Shown here: positions 8,413 through 19,134 of the stretch, in pieces
Position numbering within the stretch: position 1 is the stretch's first letter
Layout of the letters: every line of letters begins with the position of its first letter
Source of the DNA: Agarivorans albus
GTDB lineage: Bacteria; Pseudomonadota; Gammaproteobacteria; Enterobacterales; Celerinatantimonadaceae
Reading direction: 5' to 3'
Length of the DNA: 64,000 nt
Assembly: GCF_019670105.1 (NCBI RefSeq)
Contig: NZ_AP023032.1
Span: 1,296,972 to 1,360,971, forward strand
Position numbers and translations under genes: made by a program
The notes under the pieces: model-generated
The model's input: the letters and a program-made list of their open reading frames with translations, nothing else
What the model was told of the DNA's origin: nothing
Databases searched by the model: none

Positions 8413-11400
8413 ATGGATATAAAAATTAATAAGCTAGCCAAGCTTACCATGCCCATTCTAGCGACAGCTTTGCTGGCTGCTTGTGGTAGCGACGACGACA
8501 ATGGTAACGGTGGCGGCGGTGGTAACGTCATTGATGGACTGTACACTGCAGGCGAAAATGAAGTTGTAATTTATTATAAGCGAGATGAAGCTCATGAGCG
8601 TGTAGATGAGTCTGCCTATGAAGGCTGGGGCTTACACCTCTGGAATGGCGAAGGTTGTACTAGTACCGACCTAGAAGCTATGGGTATTGCCGATGGCGGT
8701 ACTGATTGGGGATCACCTCATCCTGCAACTGGTATTAGTGAAACTTACGGCGCTTATTACGTATTAACCGTTGACCCTGATGCTTCTGACCCACATGAAT
8801 GTATGAACTTCATTTTGCACAATGGTGACGATAAAGCCTTTGGTAGTGCAAACTCAAAAGTTGAATTAACTAAACTTGAAGATGATAAAGGTATTTTTGG
8901 TTTCCACGGTAGCAGCGAGCTATTTTACGCACCAATTGCTGAGCGCCCAGTCGCCATTGATGGCGCAAAAGCGCATTGGGTTGATGCCAACACCATTGCT
9001 TGGGAAGCTGCGGGCAATGCTACTCAGCTAGAACTTCGTTACGATCCTGAAAATGGCATTGCCATGGACCCAGAGACTAAAGAAGTTACCGGTGGTACTG
9101 CGGTTGCACTTTCTACTGGCAGCTTAACTGATGAAGCTAAAGCGCGTTTCCCACACTTATCTGGTTTGAGTGCAGCAGAAATTGAAGTTGATGATGCAAC
9201 TTTAAAAGCAATTCTTAAAAGCCAAATTGTTGTAGTTGCCATGGACGCTGAAGGCGTTGCAACTGCAGCCACTCAAGTTCAAAAACCTGGTGTAATTGAT
9301 AAAGTATTCGTAGAAGGTGAAGGTGGTGCACTAGCAGAAGAGCTAGGTGCTATTGTTAGCGGTGATGACGTAAGCTTTAAAGTTTGGGCTCCTACAGCGC
9401 AAAGCGTTAAATTGTACTTGTACAATGATGGCGAAGAAGGTTTAACTTCTGCCGGCTCATTTGATATGGAAGAAGCGGCAAACGGCGTTTGGTCTTCTGA
9501 GCAAACTGGTGCAGTGGGTAAATACTACCGCTACGAAGTGACTGTTTACCACCCAACCACAGAAACTGTTGAAACCCGTATGGTTACTGACCCATACTCT
9601 CTAGCGCTTTCAACTAACTCTCTTTACTCTTTAGTTGTTGACTTAGATGCCGATGAGCTTAAGCCTGCTGATTGGGATAGTTACGCACGCCCTGAAATGG
9701 CTGAAGATGTAGACCACGTTTTATACGAATCACATCTACGTGATTTCAGTGTTAGTGATACTCAAGGTACTGCAGCAAACAGTGGTAAATACCTTGCGTT
9801 AACAGAGCCAGAGCGTGAGTCGGTTACTCATCTGCAAGAGTTAAAAGATGCTGGTTTAACCACATTACACATTCTTCCTGCTTTTGATATAGCAACAGTA
9901 GATGAAGAAGGTGCTATTGATATTGACGCACCGCTATCTGACCTATGTGACAAAATTCAGAAAACTGATGATTACTGTGCAGATGCTTCAGGTACTATTG
10001 AAGCTAAATTAGAAAGCTTCGACCCGACTACAGGTGATGCTCAATCACTTATGAATGATCTGCGCGGTTTAGATAGCTTTAACTGGGGTTACGACCCATT
10101 CCATTACACTGTGCCAGAAGGCAGCTATGCCACTGACGCTGAAGGTACTACGCGTATCTTAGAATTCCGTGAAATGGTTAAAGCTACACATGACATGGGT
10201 CTTAAGATTGTTATGGATGTTGTATACAACCATACCAATGCTTCAGGTGTGAATGATAAGTCGGTTCTAGACAAGATTGTCCCTGGATATTACCACCGTC
10301 GTGATGCAAATACCGGTGGCGTAGAAACCTCAACTTGTTGTGATAATACCGCAACAGAAAACCTTATGATGGGTAAACTAATGACTGATTCATTGGTTAC
10401 TTGGGCGAAGGAATACAAAGTTGATGGTTTCCGTTTTGACTTAATGGGTCACCAACCAAAAGATCTAATGGTAGAGTCATTGGCCGCTGTTCGTGAAATT
10501 GATGAAGATACCTTGTTCTACGGTGAAGGTTGGGACTTTGGTGAAGTAGCCAACAACGCGCGTTTTGAGCAAGCCACTCAGTGGAACATGGCTGGTACAG
10601 AAATTGGTACCTTCTCAGACCGTTTACGTGATGCTGTTCGCGGTGGTAGCCCATTTGATAGTGGTAATGGTATTCGCGAAACCCAAGGTTTTGGTAACGC
10701 AGATACCCTAAATGAGCTAAATACTGATGCAGAAGCTTACCGAGTAGATGCTCTTCATAACCAAGACTTAATTCGTGTTGGTATGGCTGGTAACTTGCAA
10801 AAATTCATTTTGCTTGATTCAAAAGGTAATACCAAACGTGGTCAGGACGTTAACTACAATGGTGCTCCAGCTGGTTACACCTTAAACCCATCAGAGAATA
10901 TCTCTTATGTGTCTAAGCACGATAACCAAACTTTATGGGACAACAATGCCTATAAAGCTACAACTGGTACAAGTGCTGCAGACCGTTCACGCATGCAAGT
11001 AGTGAGTTTGTCTACCGTTATGCTAGGTCAAGGTATTCCATTCATTCACATGGGTTCAGAACTGCTTCGTTCTAAATCTATGCAACGTGATAGCTACGAC
11101 TCTGGCGATTGGTTCAACCGTGTAAGATTTGACGGCTCAGACAATAACTGGAACGTTGGTCTACCACGTGAAGATAAAGATGGCGGTAACTGGGATTTAA
11201 TCAAGACCATTATTGCTGACGAAACGGCTGAACCTACCCAAGCTGATATTAAACTTGCTAAAGAGCAGTTCTTAGAGTTGTTAACCATCCGCTCTAGCAG
11301 TGACTTGTTCCGCTTAACTACCGCTGAAGAAGTACAAGCACGTGTTGACTTCCGCAACGTTGGTGAAGATCAAGTACAGGGCTTAATTGTAATGTCTATC

Positions 11401-12459
11401 GACAACGGCACGGGTGCCGGAGAAGATTTAGACGAAAACAATGACGCTATTGTGGTTGTACTAAATGCCACTGATGAAGAGCAAGAGTTCCCGATTGCTG
11501 GAACAGCTGGCTTTGAGTTGCATGAAGTACAACAAAACTCCGCTGACTCTGTTGTAATGGGCGCAAGCTTTGCTGATGCAACCTTTACTGTTCCTGCTCG
11601 TACTACAGCAGTATTTGTGCAGCCAAGAGATGGTGATCGAGGCACGGGTCTTCCAGTTGATACTTCTAACAAAGACTTAAGTGCAATCCCACCATTTGGT
11701 GACAATGTTGTTTACTTGCGCGGCTATACCGGCCATTGGGATCTTGACAATGCGCTTAGCTTTGATGCTAACGGTAACTACAAAATCAGTGTGAACTACG
11801 ACGGCGGAGAGACTCCATTTGCTGAACATGGTTTGGTATTCACCAATGGCGACACTTGGGACAACAAGTACTCTGTTTGTAGCGGTGATGACGAACTTAC
11901 CGTTGATCAAGCACTAACTATTTGTACTGGCGATGCTAACGGCAATATTGCTGCTAACTTCACTGAGGCTGGTATTTACCATATTAACTTCAATGCGAGT
12001 GATGTTAACAACCCTATCGTAACCGTGACTTATGAAGAGCCTGCTGCAGCTTGTACTGATTTACCTGTACAGGAAGGTGGTACAATTTCTGAGCCGCACT
12101 ATGTACGTGGTGACTTAACTGGCTGGGAAGCTGACTCTGCTTACCAAATGCTATACAAAGGCATGGACGGTGACAAAGAAGTGTACCAAGCTGTTGTTGC
12201 TCACAGCGGTTCAGCTCAGTTCAAGATTGCTTCTGGTGACGGAAGTTGGACTAGCCAATACTTTGTAGCCGATGGCGAAGGTATTCCAGCTGCATTGCAA
12301 GCGGAGCTTAACTACGCTCTTACTAAAGGTGATGGTGGTCAAAGCAACAACACTGTGACATTAGAAGATGGAACTTGGTCATTTAAGATGATGATTGATA
12401 CTTCTGTTGAGTCTGGTGTTGCTGGTGACTTCATTATTCAGGAATGTAGTGGTGAATAA
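8413..12459 (+). CDS. pulA: Type I pullulanase, large cell-surface lipoprotein (GH13)
   Basis: Hydrolyses alpha-1,6 branches of pullulan, starch and glycogen fragments, feeding maltodextrin uptake. At 1348 aa it is longer than Klebsiella PulA. Order: signal with lipobox LAAC (C24), a Gly-rich linker, a CBM41-like domain (about 45-150), an N-terminal pullulanase domain, CBM48-like (about 317-410), then the GH13 barrel. Barrel motifs are FNWGYDP at 556, DVVYNH, GFRFDLMGH (nucleophile D676), YGEGWDFG (acid/base E705) and HDN (H836/D837). After the barrel's C-terminal domain come two related about-110-residue modules (from about 1097, GYTGHWD; from about 1227, RGDLTGWE), probably carbohydrate-binding. 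The +2 residue after C24 is Gly, consistent with outer-membrane sorting. Confidence 0.95.
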   Translation: MDIKINKLAKLTMPILATALLAACGSDDDNGNGGGGGNVIDGLYTAGENEVVIYYKRDEAHERVDESAYEGWGLHLWNGEGCTSTDLEAMGIADGGTDWGSPHPATGISETYGAYYVLTVDPDASDPHECMNFILHNGDDKAFGSANSKVELTKLEDDKGIFGFHGSSELFYAPIAERPVAIDGAKAHWVDANTIAWEAAGNATQLELRYDPENGIAMDPETKEVTGGTAVALSTGSLTDEAKARFPHLSGLSAAEIEVDDATLKAILKSQIVVVAMDAEGVATAATQVQKPGVIDKVFVEGEGGALAEELGAIVSGDDVSFKVWAPTAQSVKLYLYNDGEEGLTSAGSFDMEEAANGVWSSEQTGAVGKYYRYEVTVYHPTTETVETRMVTDPYSLALSTNSLYSLVVDLDADELKPADWDSYARPEMAEDVDHVLYESHLRDFSVSDTQGTAANSGKYLALTEPERESVTHLQELKDAGLTTLHILPAFDIATVDEEGAIDIDAPLSDLCDKIQKTDDYCADASGTIEAKLESFDPTTGDAQSLMNDLRGLDSFNWGYDPFHYTVPEGSYATDAEGTTRILEFREMVKATHDMGLKIVMDVVYNHTNASGVNDKSVLDKIVPGYYHRRDANTGGVETSTCCDNTATENLMMGKLMTDSLVTWAKEYKVDGFRFDLMGHQPKDLMVESLAAVREIDEDTLFYGEGWDFGEVANNARFEQATQWNMAGTEIGTFSDRLRDAVRGGSPFDSGNGIRETQGFGNADTLNELNTDAEAYRVDALHNQDLIRVGMAGNLQKFILLDSKGNTKRGQDVNYNGAPAGYTLNPSENISYVSKHDNQTLWDNNAYKATTGTSAADRSRMQVVSLSTVMLGQGIPFIHMGSELLRSKSMQRDSYDSGDWFNRVRFDGSDNNWNVGLPREDKDGGNWDLIKTIIADETAEPTQADIKLAKEQFLELLTIRSSSDLFRLTTAEEVQARVDFRNVGEDQVQGLIVMSIDNGTGAGEDLDENNDAIVVVLNATDEEQEFPIAGTAGFELHEVQQNSADSVVMGASFADATFTVPARTTAVFVQPRDGDRGTGLPVDTSNKDLSAIPPFGDNVVYLRGYTGHWDLDNALSFDANGNYKISVNYDGGETPFAEHGLVFTNGDTWDNKYSVCSGDDELTVDQALTICTGDANGNIAANFTEAGIYHINFNASDVNNPIVTVTYEEPAAACTDLPVQEGGTISEPHYVRGDLTGWEADSAYQMLYKGMDGDKEVYQAVVAHSGSAQFKIASGDGSWTSQYFVADGEGIPAALQAELNYALTKGDGGQSNNTVTLEDGTWSFKMMIDTSVESGVAGDFIIQECSGE

Positions 12460-12488
12460 GCCATAAACGAGTAAGTTATATGTGATAA

Positions 12489-12517
12489 AAACCAGCTCTT
12501 CGGAGCTGGTTTTTTTA
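12489..12517 (+). terminator. Intrinsic terminator after pulA
   Basis: 8-bp stem ACCAGCTC / GAGCTGGT capped by a TTCG tetraloop and followed by a T7 run. Confidence 0.95.
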
Positions 12518-12639
12518 TGATAATTTGCCGATTAGATTCTTCATCTTGCGGCTATGCCAAGAAACTCTATCCTGCTAGGTAAATATGCTTTTTTAAGGTG
12601 TATATCCATTTTTTTTTGTTAGTGCTTTGTTTTTATAAG

Positions 12640-12657
12640 TTTGTATAAAAATTGATA
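12640..12657 (+). promoter_or_regulatory. Candidate ArgR box upstream of carA
   Basis: TTTGTATAAAAATTGATA fits the ARG-box pattern TNTGAATWWWWATTCANW with two mismatches and overlaps the first base pairs of the -35 element. ArgR repression of carAB is well known in enterobacteria. The usual second box 3 bp away is not convincing, so this is a partial match. Confidence 0.45.
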
Positions 12658-12684
12658 GACCTTTCTCAATATCTCTTCTATAAT
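12656..12684 (+). promoter_or_regulatory. Sigma-70 promoter for carAB
   Basis: TAGACC at 12656-12661, a 17-base spacer and a perfect TATAAT at 12679-12684. The leader to carA is about 85 nt. Together with the pulA terminator and the candidate ArgR box this accounts for the 318-base gap between pulA and carA; nothing else is evident there. Confidence 0.7.
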
Positions 12685-12777
12685 CCGCGGAATTTGCCAA
12701 AATTTTATCGTATTGGGCTAAAGTTTACCCTTTAGTTCAACTTTGTCGTGTCGACAGTTCTTTGTTAGGAGGTTGCC

Positions 12778-13920
12778 TTGAGCAAATCAGCGCTGCTGGT
12801 ATTAGAAGACGGTACCGTGTTCCGTGGAACCGCAATCGGAGCCAATGGTTCTGCCGTTGGAGAAGTTGTTTTTAATACTTCGATGACCGGATACCAAGAA
12901 ATTTTAACTGACCCCTCATATGCTCGCCAAATTGTCACCCTCACTTACCCCCATATCGGAAACTACGGAACTACCCCAGAAGATGAAGAATCGAACGCTA
13001 TCCACGCTTGTGGTCTAGTTATTCGTGATTTGCCTTTAGTGGCGAGTAACTTTCGAAGCCAACAAAGCTTAAGTGAATATTTGGAAGCAAGAAACGTAGT
13101 TGGTATTGCGGACATAGACACCCGTAAGCTAACGCGTATTCTTCGTGAAAAAGGTGCGCAAGCGGGTTGTATTGTAGCGGGTGAAGATTTAGATGAAGCA
13201 CAAGCTTTAGCTGAAGCAAAAGCCTTCCCCGGCCTAAAAGGGATGGATCTCGCCAAAGAAGTTACCACGGCTGATACTTACACTTGGGCACAGGGGTCTT
13301 GGGATCTTAAAGCTGGGCTTCCCGCCGATAGTGAAGATAGTAAATTTCACGTAGTTGCTTATGATTTTGGTGTTAAACGCAATATTTTGCGTATGTTAGT
13401 GGACCGTGGTTGTAAACTAACTGTAGTTCCGGCTAAAACATCAGCTGAAGAGGTACTTGCCTTAAACCCTGATGGCATCTTCTTATCTAATGGCCCTGGT
13501 GACCCAGAGCCATGTGATTATGCAATCGCAGCTACCAAAACCTTCCTTGAAACAGATATCCCAGTATTTGGTATTTGTTTAGGTCACCAAATTCTCGCTT
13601 TAGCCAGTGGTGCTAAAACAGTGAAAATGAAATTTGGCCATCACGGCGGTAACCATCCGGTTAAAGATATCAAACATGACCGCGTAATGATTACTGCGCA
13701 AAACCATGGTTTTGCAGTAGATGAAAAAACCTTGCCAGAAAATCTAACAATGACTCACTTCTCATTGTTCGATCAAAGCTTGCAAGGCATTCATCGCACA
13801 GATAAGCCAGCGTTTAGCTTCCAAGGTCACCCAGAAGCCAGCCCTGGTCCGCATGATGCAGCGCCATTGTTTGACCACTTCATTGAATTAATTGAGCAGC
13901 GCCTTAACGGCCAAGCGTAG
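12778..13920 (+). CDS. carA: Carbamoyl-phosphate synthase small (glutaminase) subunit
   Basis: Hydrolyses glutamine and channels ammonia to CarB for carbamoyl phosphate, the shared precursor of arginine and pyrimidines. It has 380 aa. The N-terminal CPSase domain starts [14 protein letters not shown], and the C-terminal class I glutamine amidotransferase has the nucleophile elbow GICLGHQ (C267) and a late His-Pro-Glu (GHPEASPGP). The start is TTG, preceded by an excellent AGGAGG five bases upstream; E. coli carA also uses a rare start codon. carB follows after 19 bases. Confidence 0.98.
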   Translation: MSKSALLVLEDGTVFRGTAIGANGSAVGEVVFNTSMTGYQEILTDPSYARQIVTLTYPHIGNYGTTPEDEESNAIHACGLVIRDLPLVASNFRSQQSLSEYLEARNVVGIADIDTRKLTRILREKGAQAGCIVAGEDLDEAQALAEAKAFPGLKGMDLAKEVTTADTYTWAQGSWDLKAGLPADSEDSKFHVVAYDFGVKRNILRMLVDRGCKLTVVPAKTSAEEVLALNPDGIFLSNGPGDPEPCDYAIAATKTFLETDIPVFGICLGHQILALASGAKTVKMKFGHHGGNHPVKDIKHDRVMITAQNHGFAVDEKTLPENLTMTHFSLFDQSLQGIHRTDKPAFSFQGHPEASPGPHDAAPLFDHFIELIEQRLNGQA

Positions 13921-13939
13921 GTAGAGAGCAGCAGAACTT

Positions 13940-16900
13940 ATGCCAAAACGTAGTGATATAAAAAGTATTCTAATATTGGGCGCAGGCCCAATTGTTATCG
14001 GCCAGGCTTGTGAATTTGACTATTCTGGCGCTCAGGCTTGTAAAGCCTTGCGTGAAGAAGGTTACCGAGTCATCTTGGTTAACTCTAACCCCGCTACTAT
14101 TATGACTGACCCAGAGATGGCTGATGCAACTTACATCGAGCCAATTCACTGGGAAGTGGTAGAGCGAATTATTGAAAAAGAACGCCCAGACGCAGTATTG
14201 CCGACCATGGGTGGCCAAACCGCCTTGAACTGTGCGCTAGAGCTTGAAAGCAAAGGCGTGCTAGAGAAATACAATGTTGAAATGATTGGTGCGACTGCTG
14301 ACGCGATTGATAAAGCAGAAGATCGTAATCGTTTCGACCAAGCGATGAAAAGCATTGGCTTAGCGTGTCCAAATGCGGGTATTGCTCACTCAATGGAAGA
14401 AGCCTACGGCGTATTAGAAGAAGTTGGTTTCCCATGTATTATCCGACCTTCTTTCACTATGGGCGGCACCGGTGGCGGTATTGCATATAACAAAGAAGAG
14501 TTTGATGAGATTTGTGCCCGTGGCCTAGATCTTTCGCCAACTAGTGAGCTGTTGATTGATGAAAGCTTAATCGGTTGGAAAGAGTACGAGATGGAAGTGG
14601 TTCGTGATAAAAACGATAACTGTATTATCGTTTGTGCCATTGAAAACTTCGACCCAATGGGTGTGCACACTGGTGACTCAATTACCGTAGCACCAGCACA
14701 AACGTTGTCAGATAAAGAATATCAATTGATGCGTAATGCGTCGCTTGCAGTTCTGCGTGAGATTGGTGTTGAAACTGGTGGTTCTAACGTACAGTTTGGT
14801 ATTTGTCCAAATACTGGCCGTATGGTTATTATCGAGATGAACCCTCGAGTATCTCGTTCATCTGCGCTAGCGTCTAAAGCGACTGGTTTCCCAATTGCTA
14901 AAATTGCAGCTAAATTGGCAGTAGGTTTTACGCTTGATGAATTGCAAAACGACATTACTGGCGGCCAAACACCTGCTTCGTTTGAGCCTTCAATCGACTA
15001 TGTTGTAACAAAAATTCCTCGCTTTAACTTCGAGAAATTTGCTGGTGCTAACGATCGCCTAACCACTCAAATGAAGTCGGTGGGTGAAGTTATGGCGATT
15101 GGTCGTAACCAACAAGAATCGCTACAAAAAGCCTTGCGTGGCTTAGAAGTTGGCGTTGATGGTTTTGACCCAATTGTTGATTTAAATGCATCTGATGCAA
15201 TGGAAACTATTCGCCACGAATTACAAAATGTTGGTGCAGACCGTATTTGGTATATCGCTGATGCTTTCCGTGCTGGCATGTCTGTTGAAGATGTATTCTC
15301 TCTTACTAACATCGACCGTTGGTTCTTGGTTCAAATCGAAGACATTGTATTGCTAGAAAACCAAGTAGCTAAAGAAGGCGTAGCCAGTTTAGATGAAGCA
15401 ACACTGCGTAAGCTAAAGCGTAAAGGTTTTGCCGATGCTCGTTTAGCTAAATTAACTGGTGTATCGGATAAAGAGATCCGTAAGTTACGCCATCGTTTAG
15501 AAGTGTTGCCAGTATACAAACGAGTGGACACCTGTGCTGCTGAATTTGCTACCGACACTGCTTACATGTATTCAACTTACGATGAAGAGTGTGAAGCTCA
15601 ACCATCTGATAAGAAGAAAATCATGGTGTTGGGCGGCGGACCTAACCGTATTGGTCAAGGTATCGAGTTTGACTACTGTTGTGTACATGCCGCGCTAGCG
15701 ATGCGTGAAGACGGTTACGAAACCATTATGGTTAACTGTAACCCAGAGACCGTTTCAACAGACTACGACACCTCAGACCGTTTGTACTTTGAACCGGTAA
15801 CGCTTGAAGATGTACTAGAGATTGTACGTGTAGAGCAGCCAACCGGTGTTATTGTTCAATATGGTGGCCAAACGCCACTAAAATTGGCGCGTGAATTGGA
15901 AGCGGCTGGCGTGCCTATTATTGGTACGTCTCCAGATGCGATTGACCGCGCTGAAGACCGCGAACGTTTCCAAGTTGCAGTTGATCGCTTGAAGCTTAAG
16001 CAACCAGAAAACGATACGGTTTCAACTACTGAAGAAGCTGTTATCTCAGCAGAGCGTATCGGTTATCCATTAGTTGTTCGTCCATCTTATGTACTAGGTG
16101 GCCGAGCAATGGAAATTGTTTACGATGAGCAAGATTTACGTCGCTACTTTAAAGAGGCTGTAAGTGTGTCTAACGACTCACCAGTTCTTTTAGATAGCTT
16201 CCTAAATGATGCGGTTGAAATTGACATCGATGCTATCTGTGATGGCAAAGATGTGGTTATCGGCGGCATTATGGAGCACATCGAACAAGCGGGCGTTCAC
16301 TCTGGTGATTCGGCCTGTTCATTACCTGCTTATACGCTAAGCCCACAAATTCAAGACCGTATGCGTGAGCAAGTTCGTGCGCTAGCATTAGAATTAGGTG
16401 TAATTGGTTTAATGAACACCCAGTTTGCGGTTAAAGATGACGAGATTTACTTAATTGAAGTAAATCCACGTGCAGCACGTACTGTGCCGTTTGTATCTAA
16501 GGCAACGGGTGTACCAATTGCCAAAGTAGCGGCACGTGTAATGGCCGGCATTTCTTTAGCCGAGCAGGGAATAACTAAAGAGATTATCCCGCCGTTCTAC
16601 TCAGTTAAAGAAGTGGTATTACCGTTTAACAAATTCCATGGTGTAGATCCAATCTTGGGCCCAGAAATGCGCTCTACTGGCGAAGTGATGGGAGTAGGTG
16701 CTACGTTTGCTGAAGCCTACGCGAAAGCTGAATTAGGTATTGGTAACGATGGCCCTAAAGGTGGTCGAGTATTGCTTTCGGTTCGTAACTCAGACAAGAA
16801 ACGAGTTGCAGAGCTGGCTGCTAAACTGCTTGAGCTTGGCTACGAATTAGACGCTACTCACGGTACCGCAGTTGCTTTAGGTGAAGCTGGCATTAACCCT

Positions 16901-17158
16901 CGCTTGGTGAACAAGGTTCATGAAGGTCGCCCGCATATTCTTGACCGTTTGAAAAACGGTGAATATAGCTACGTGATTAACACTACTGAAGGTCGTCAAT
17001 CTATTGAAGATTCACGTCAATTGCGTAGAGCTGCGTTAGCGCAAAAAGTTAATTACACGACTACGCTTAACGGTGCCTTTGCGACTTGCCAGGCTCATAA
17101 TGCTGATGATCGCGGCACTGTGACTTCTGTTCAAGATTTGCATAAACGTATCAGCTAA
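13940..17158 (+). CDS. carB: Carbamoyl-phosphate synthase large subunit
   Basis: Uses two ATP to make carbamoyl phosphate from bicarbonate and the ammonia passed from CarA. The 1072-aa length is that of the family. Two homologous ATP-grasp halves are visible: the first opens with [21 protein letters not shown], and the second, near residue 555, with [20 protein letters not shown]. Each has the [12 protein letters not shown] / [12 protein letters not shown] loop. The C-terminal MGS-like allosteric domain (about 940-1072) would bind UMP or ornithine. Co-transcribed with carA. Confidence 0.98.
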   Translation: MPKRSDIKSILILGAGPIVIGQACEFDYSGAQACKALREEGYRVILVNSNPATIMTDPEMADATYIEPIHWEVVERIIEKERPDAVLPTMGGQTALNCALELESKGVLEKYNVEMIGATADAIDKAEDRNRFDQAMKSIGLACPNAGIAHSMEEAYGVLEEVGFPCIIRPSFTMGGTGGGIAYNKEEFDEICARGLDLSPTSELLIDESLIGWKEYEMEVVRDKNDNCIIVCAIENFDPMGVHTGDSITVAPAQTLSDKEYQLMRNASLAVLREIGVETGGSNVQFGICPNTGRMVIIEMNPRVSRSSALASKATGFPIAKIAAKLAVGFTLDELQNDITGGQTPASFEPSIDYVVTKIPRFNFEKFAGANDRLTTQMKSVGEVMAIGRNQQESLQKALRGLEVGVDGFDPIVDLNASDAMETIRHELQNVGADRIWYIADAFRAGMSVEDVFSLTNIDRWFLVQIEDIVLLENQVAKEGVASLDEATLRKLKRKGFADARLAKLTGVSDKEIRKLRHRLEVLPVYKRVDTCAAEFATDTAYMYSTYDEECEAQPSDKKKIMVLGGGPNRIGQGIEFDYCCVHAALAMREDGYETIMVNCNPETVSTDYDTSDRLYFEPVTLEDVLEIVRVEQPTGVIVQYGGQTPLKLARELEAAGVPIIGTSPDAIDRAEDRERFQVAVDRLKLKQPENDTVSTTEEAVISAERIGYPLVVRPSYVLGGRAMEIVYDEQDLRRYFKEAVSVSNDSPVLLDSFLNDAVEIDIDAICDGKDVVIGGIMEHIEQAGVHSGDSACSLPAYTLSPQIQDRMREQVRALALELGVIGLMNTQFAVKDDEIYLIEVNPRAARTVPFVSKATGVPIAKVAARVMAGISLAEQGITKEIIPPFYSVKEVVLPFNKFHGVDPILGPEMRSTGEVMGVGATFAEAYAKAELGIGNDGPKGGRVLLSVRNSDKKRVAELAAKLLELGYELDATHGTAVALGEAGINPRLVNKVHEGRPHILDRLKNGEYSYVINTTEGRQSIEDSRQLRRAALAQKVNYTTTLNGAFATCQAHNADDRGTVTSVQDLHKRIS

Positions 17159-17241
17159 TTAGCAATTATCGTTATAAGCAAAGCGGCGAAGATCTTCACC
17201 GCAGCGTAAAATAGCGTTACACTGCAATTATTAGTACAAGT

Positions 17242-17274
17242 AAATTTGGCTGTCATCGACAGCCAAATTTTTTT
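17242..17274 (+). terminator. Intrinsic terminator after carAB
   Basis: Perfect 13-bp stem AAATTTGGCTGTC / GACAGCCAAATTT with a 3-base loop and T-run, lying between carB and greA. Confidence 0.93.
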
Positions 17275-17305
17275 CTGTTTTTCTAGTTTTGTTGAGTTAT
17301 TAAGT

Positions 17306-17782
17306 ATGAAACCAGTTCCTATGACGGTGCGTGGCGAAACGCAATTACGTGAAGAGTTAGAGCATTTAAAAACAGTGGTTCGTCCAAAAATTATTGACGA
17401 TATCGCGGTAGCTCGTGAGCATGGCGATCTTAAAGAAAACGCTGAATACCACGCTGCACGAGAACAGCAAGGTTTTTGTGAAGGGCGTATTCAAGATATT
17501 GAAGGTAAGTTAAGTAACGTTCAAGTTATTGATGTGACCAAAATGACCAACAACGGTAAGGTGATTTTCGGTTGTACAGTTACCTTGTTAAACCTTGATA
17601 CAGATAAAGAGGTTACCTACGGCATTGTGGGTGATGATGAAGCTGATATTAAGCAGAATCGTATTTCTGTTAATTCGCCTATTGCCCGTGGACTTATTGG
17701 TAAAAATGTAGAAGACGAAGTCACCGTGGTTACACCAGGTGGTGAAGTTGAGTACGAAATTGTAGCGGTTGAATATATTTAG
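17306..17782 (+). CDS. greA: Transcription elongation factor GreA
   Basis: Enters the RNA polymerase secondary channel and promotes cleavage of backtracked transcripts. The start at ATG giving [10 protein letters not shown] yields 158 aa, identical in length to E. coli GreA; a longer upstream frame would read through the carAB terminator. The N-terminal coiled coil carries the tip acidic residues D41 and E44 in [13 protein letters not shown]. The C-terminal FKBP-like domain ends with [16 protein letters not shown]. The weak ribosome-site bases upstream suggest leader-dependent expression. Confidence 0.96.
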   Translation: MKPVPMTVRGETQLREELEHLKTVVRPKIIDDIAVAREHGDLKENAEYHAAREQQGFCEGRIQDIEGKLSNVQVIDVTKMTNNGKVIFGCTVTLLNLDTDKEVTYGIVGDDEADIKQNRISVNSPIARGLIGKNVEDEVTVVTPGGEVEYEIVAVEYI

Positions 17783-17800
17783 ATTCAGAACTTGTTAAAA

Positions 17801-17826
17801 AAACGCAGCGTTATGCTGCGTTTTTT
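17801..17826 (+). terminator. Intrinsic terminator after greA
   Basis: AAACGCAGC / GCTGCGTTT stem with a 5-base loop and T-run, about 20 bases past the stop. Confidence 0.9.
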
Positions 17827-17840
17827 ATTGGAGAAGCACC

Positions 17841-18446
17841 TTGTTAGCAATAGATTACGCGAAGTATGACGCCTTCATTTTTGATATGGATGGCACCTTG
17901 GTTGACTCAATGCCAGCGCACCTAGCAGCTTGGGAAGACGCTTTAAATAAGCAAGGTTTACCTATTCATATTCATTTTGTAGCTGAGCGCGGTGGTATGC
18001 CAACACTCAAAATTGCAGAGCAATATCAGCAACATTACCAAGTAAATATTGATGGCCCTAAGCTATTAAACGACAAACGCGCGGGGTTTGACGCTTTGTG
18101 GCATAAGGTCGAGAGGATACCTGCAAGCTGTGAAGTACTGGCTGAATTCGCAAGCAGCAAAAAGCTGGGCTTAGGCACTGGCGCTGAGCGCGTTAACATG
18201 GACCGAATTACCAATAACCTAAAGCTTACTGACTATTTTCAGGCTATGGTGTGTGCTGAAGACGTGGCGGCGCACAAACCAGAACCGGACACCTTTTTGC
18301 AAGTAGCGCAACTTTTAAAGGTTGAGCCAAAGCGCTGTTTAGTGTTTGAAGACACTCCTTTTGGTATTCAAGCGGCGCACAATGCGGGAATGGATTGTGT
18401 AGTTGTGAAAAATTTCCAACTGGCTGAGTTTTTACCTTTGGCTTAA
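17841..18446 (+). CDS. HAD-superfamily hydrolase, beta-phosphoglucomutase-like/YqaB type
   Basis: 201-aa haloacid-dehalogenase phosphatase. The catalytic motif FDMDGTLVDS places the nucleophile at D15 and the acid/base at D17. Motif II falls at LGTGAE, and motif III/IV at HKPEPDTF and VFEDTPFGIQAA. The helical cap inserted after motif I is the small alpha cap of the YqaB (fructose-1-phosphatase)/PGMB group. The start is TTG, with GGAGAAG ten bases upstream; no ATG fits. Sugar-phosphate hydrolysis is likely, but the exact substrate is not readable. Confidence 0.88.
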   Translation: MLAIDYAKYDAFIFDMDGTLVDSMPAHLAAWEDALNKQGLPIHIHFVAERGGMPTLKIAEQYQQHYQVNIDGPKLLNDKRAGFDALWHKVERIPASCEVLAEFASSKKLGLGTGAERVNMDRITNNLKLTDYFQAMVCAEDVAAHKPEPDTFLQVAQLLKVEPKRCLVFEDTPFGIQAAHNAGMDCVVVKNFQLAEFLPLA

Positions 18447-18604
18447 CCTTGGTTTAAACGTCTGCTAAAAAGTTATTTAGTTTAGTTATTCTGTTGGCTT
18501 ATTTTAGATATGCAGATGATTAATTGTGTGCGAAGTTGATGTTTGTTATAGTATAAAAGTTCACCATGGATTGGTTGTTTATTAACTGATTTAGAGGTGG
18601 CTTA

Positions 18605-19102
18605 ATGTCTATGCAAGTAAACTCCAATTCGATGTATGCTTATTCTCCCGCTGCTACATCGACCTCAACCGCTATATCTAGTACCTCAAATAAGCCAAGT
18701 TATGGCGATATTGTCGATAAAATCTCCGATGAATATGATCAATTGTCTCCAGAAGAGCAACGTAATGCGCGGCTATATGTTGGTGGAGAAGTTGAGAGCT
18801 ATCAGCAAAAGCAACAAGCCGAAATAGATGCTAAGCGTAACACTGTTGTTGGTGTTTCAGCGGTTAATCATCAGCAAAATTTATTAGATATTTACTATAC
18901 CAGCTCTACGGGTAACGAAACCAAAAGTAGTGAAAGCAATCCGGTAAGCTATAAAGCGTTAGAGAGCATTAACAGTAATTTAGAGCAGCAAAAGCAAGTA
19001 AATCAGCAATTAGCTATTGCTGAGTTTTATGCCAAGTATGGTGGTAGTTCAGGTTCAGACCCTCAGCCGGAGCCCTATCAGCCAGTTTCTATTGCAATTT
19101 AG
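18605..19102 (+). CDS. Uncharacterised 165-aa protein
   Basis: I do not recognise a family. The N-terminal 30 residues are rich in Ser/Thr/Ala and look disordered. Residues 31-75 are charged and probably helical (GDIVDKISDEYDQLSPEEQRN), the middle contains another Gln-rich helical stretch (LEQQKQVNQQLAIAEFYAKY), and the tail is Gly/Ser/Pro rich. There is no signal peptide or membrane segment. A GAGGTGG ribosome site precedes ATG, and TATAGT/TATAAA promoter-like bases lie about 45-50 bases upstream. Codon use looks like its neighbours, and a bidirectional terminator closes it. A real gene is likely; its function is unknown. Confidence 0.75.
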   Translation: MSMQVNSNSMYAYSPAATSTSTAISSTSNKPSYGDIVDKISDEYDQLSPEEQRNARLYVGGEVESYQQKQQAEIDAKRNTVVGVSAVNHQQNLLDIYYTSSTGNETKSSESNPVSYKALESINSNLEQQKQVNQQLAIAEFYAKYGGSSGSDPQPEPYQPVSIAI

Positions 19103-19106
19103 ATAT

Positions 19107-19134
19107 AAAAAAAGCGGCTAAAGCCGCTTTTTTT
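19107..19134. terminator. Bidirectional terminator between the unknown gene and yhbY
   Basis: AAAGCGGCT / AGCCGCTTT stem with A-run before and T-run after, so it can stop transcription in both directions; it overlaps the last bases of yhbY. Confidence 0.9.

Noticed and set aside
17159-17241. Inverted repeat GCGGCGAAGATCTTCACCGC after carB
   Set aside because: The arms meet with almost no loop and one mismatch, and no T-run follows; the stronger hairpin at 17242 is the terminator.
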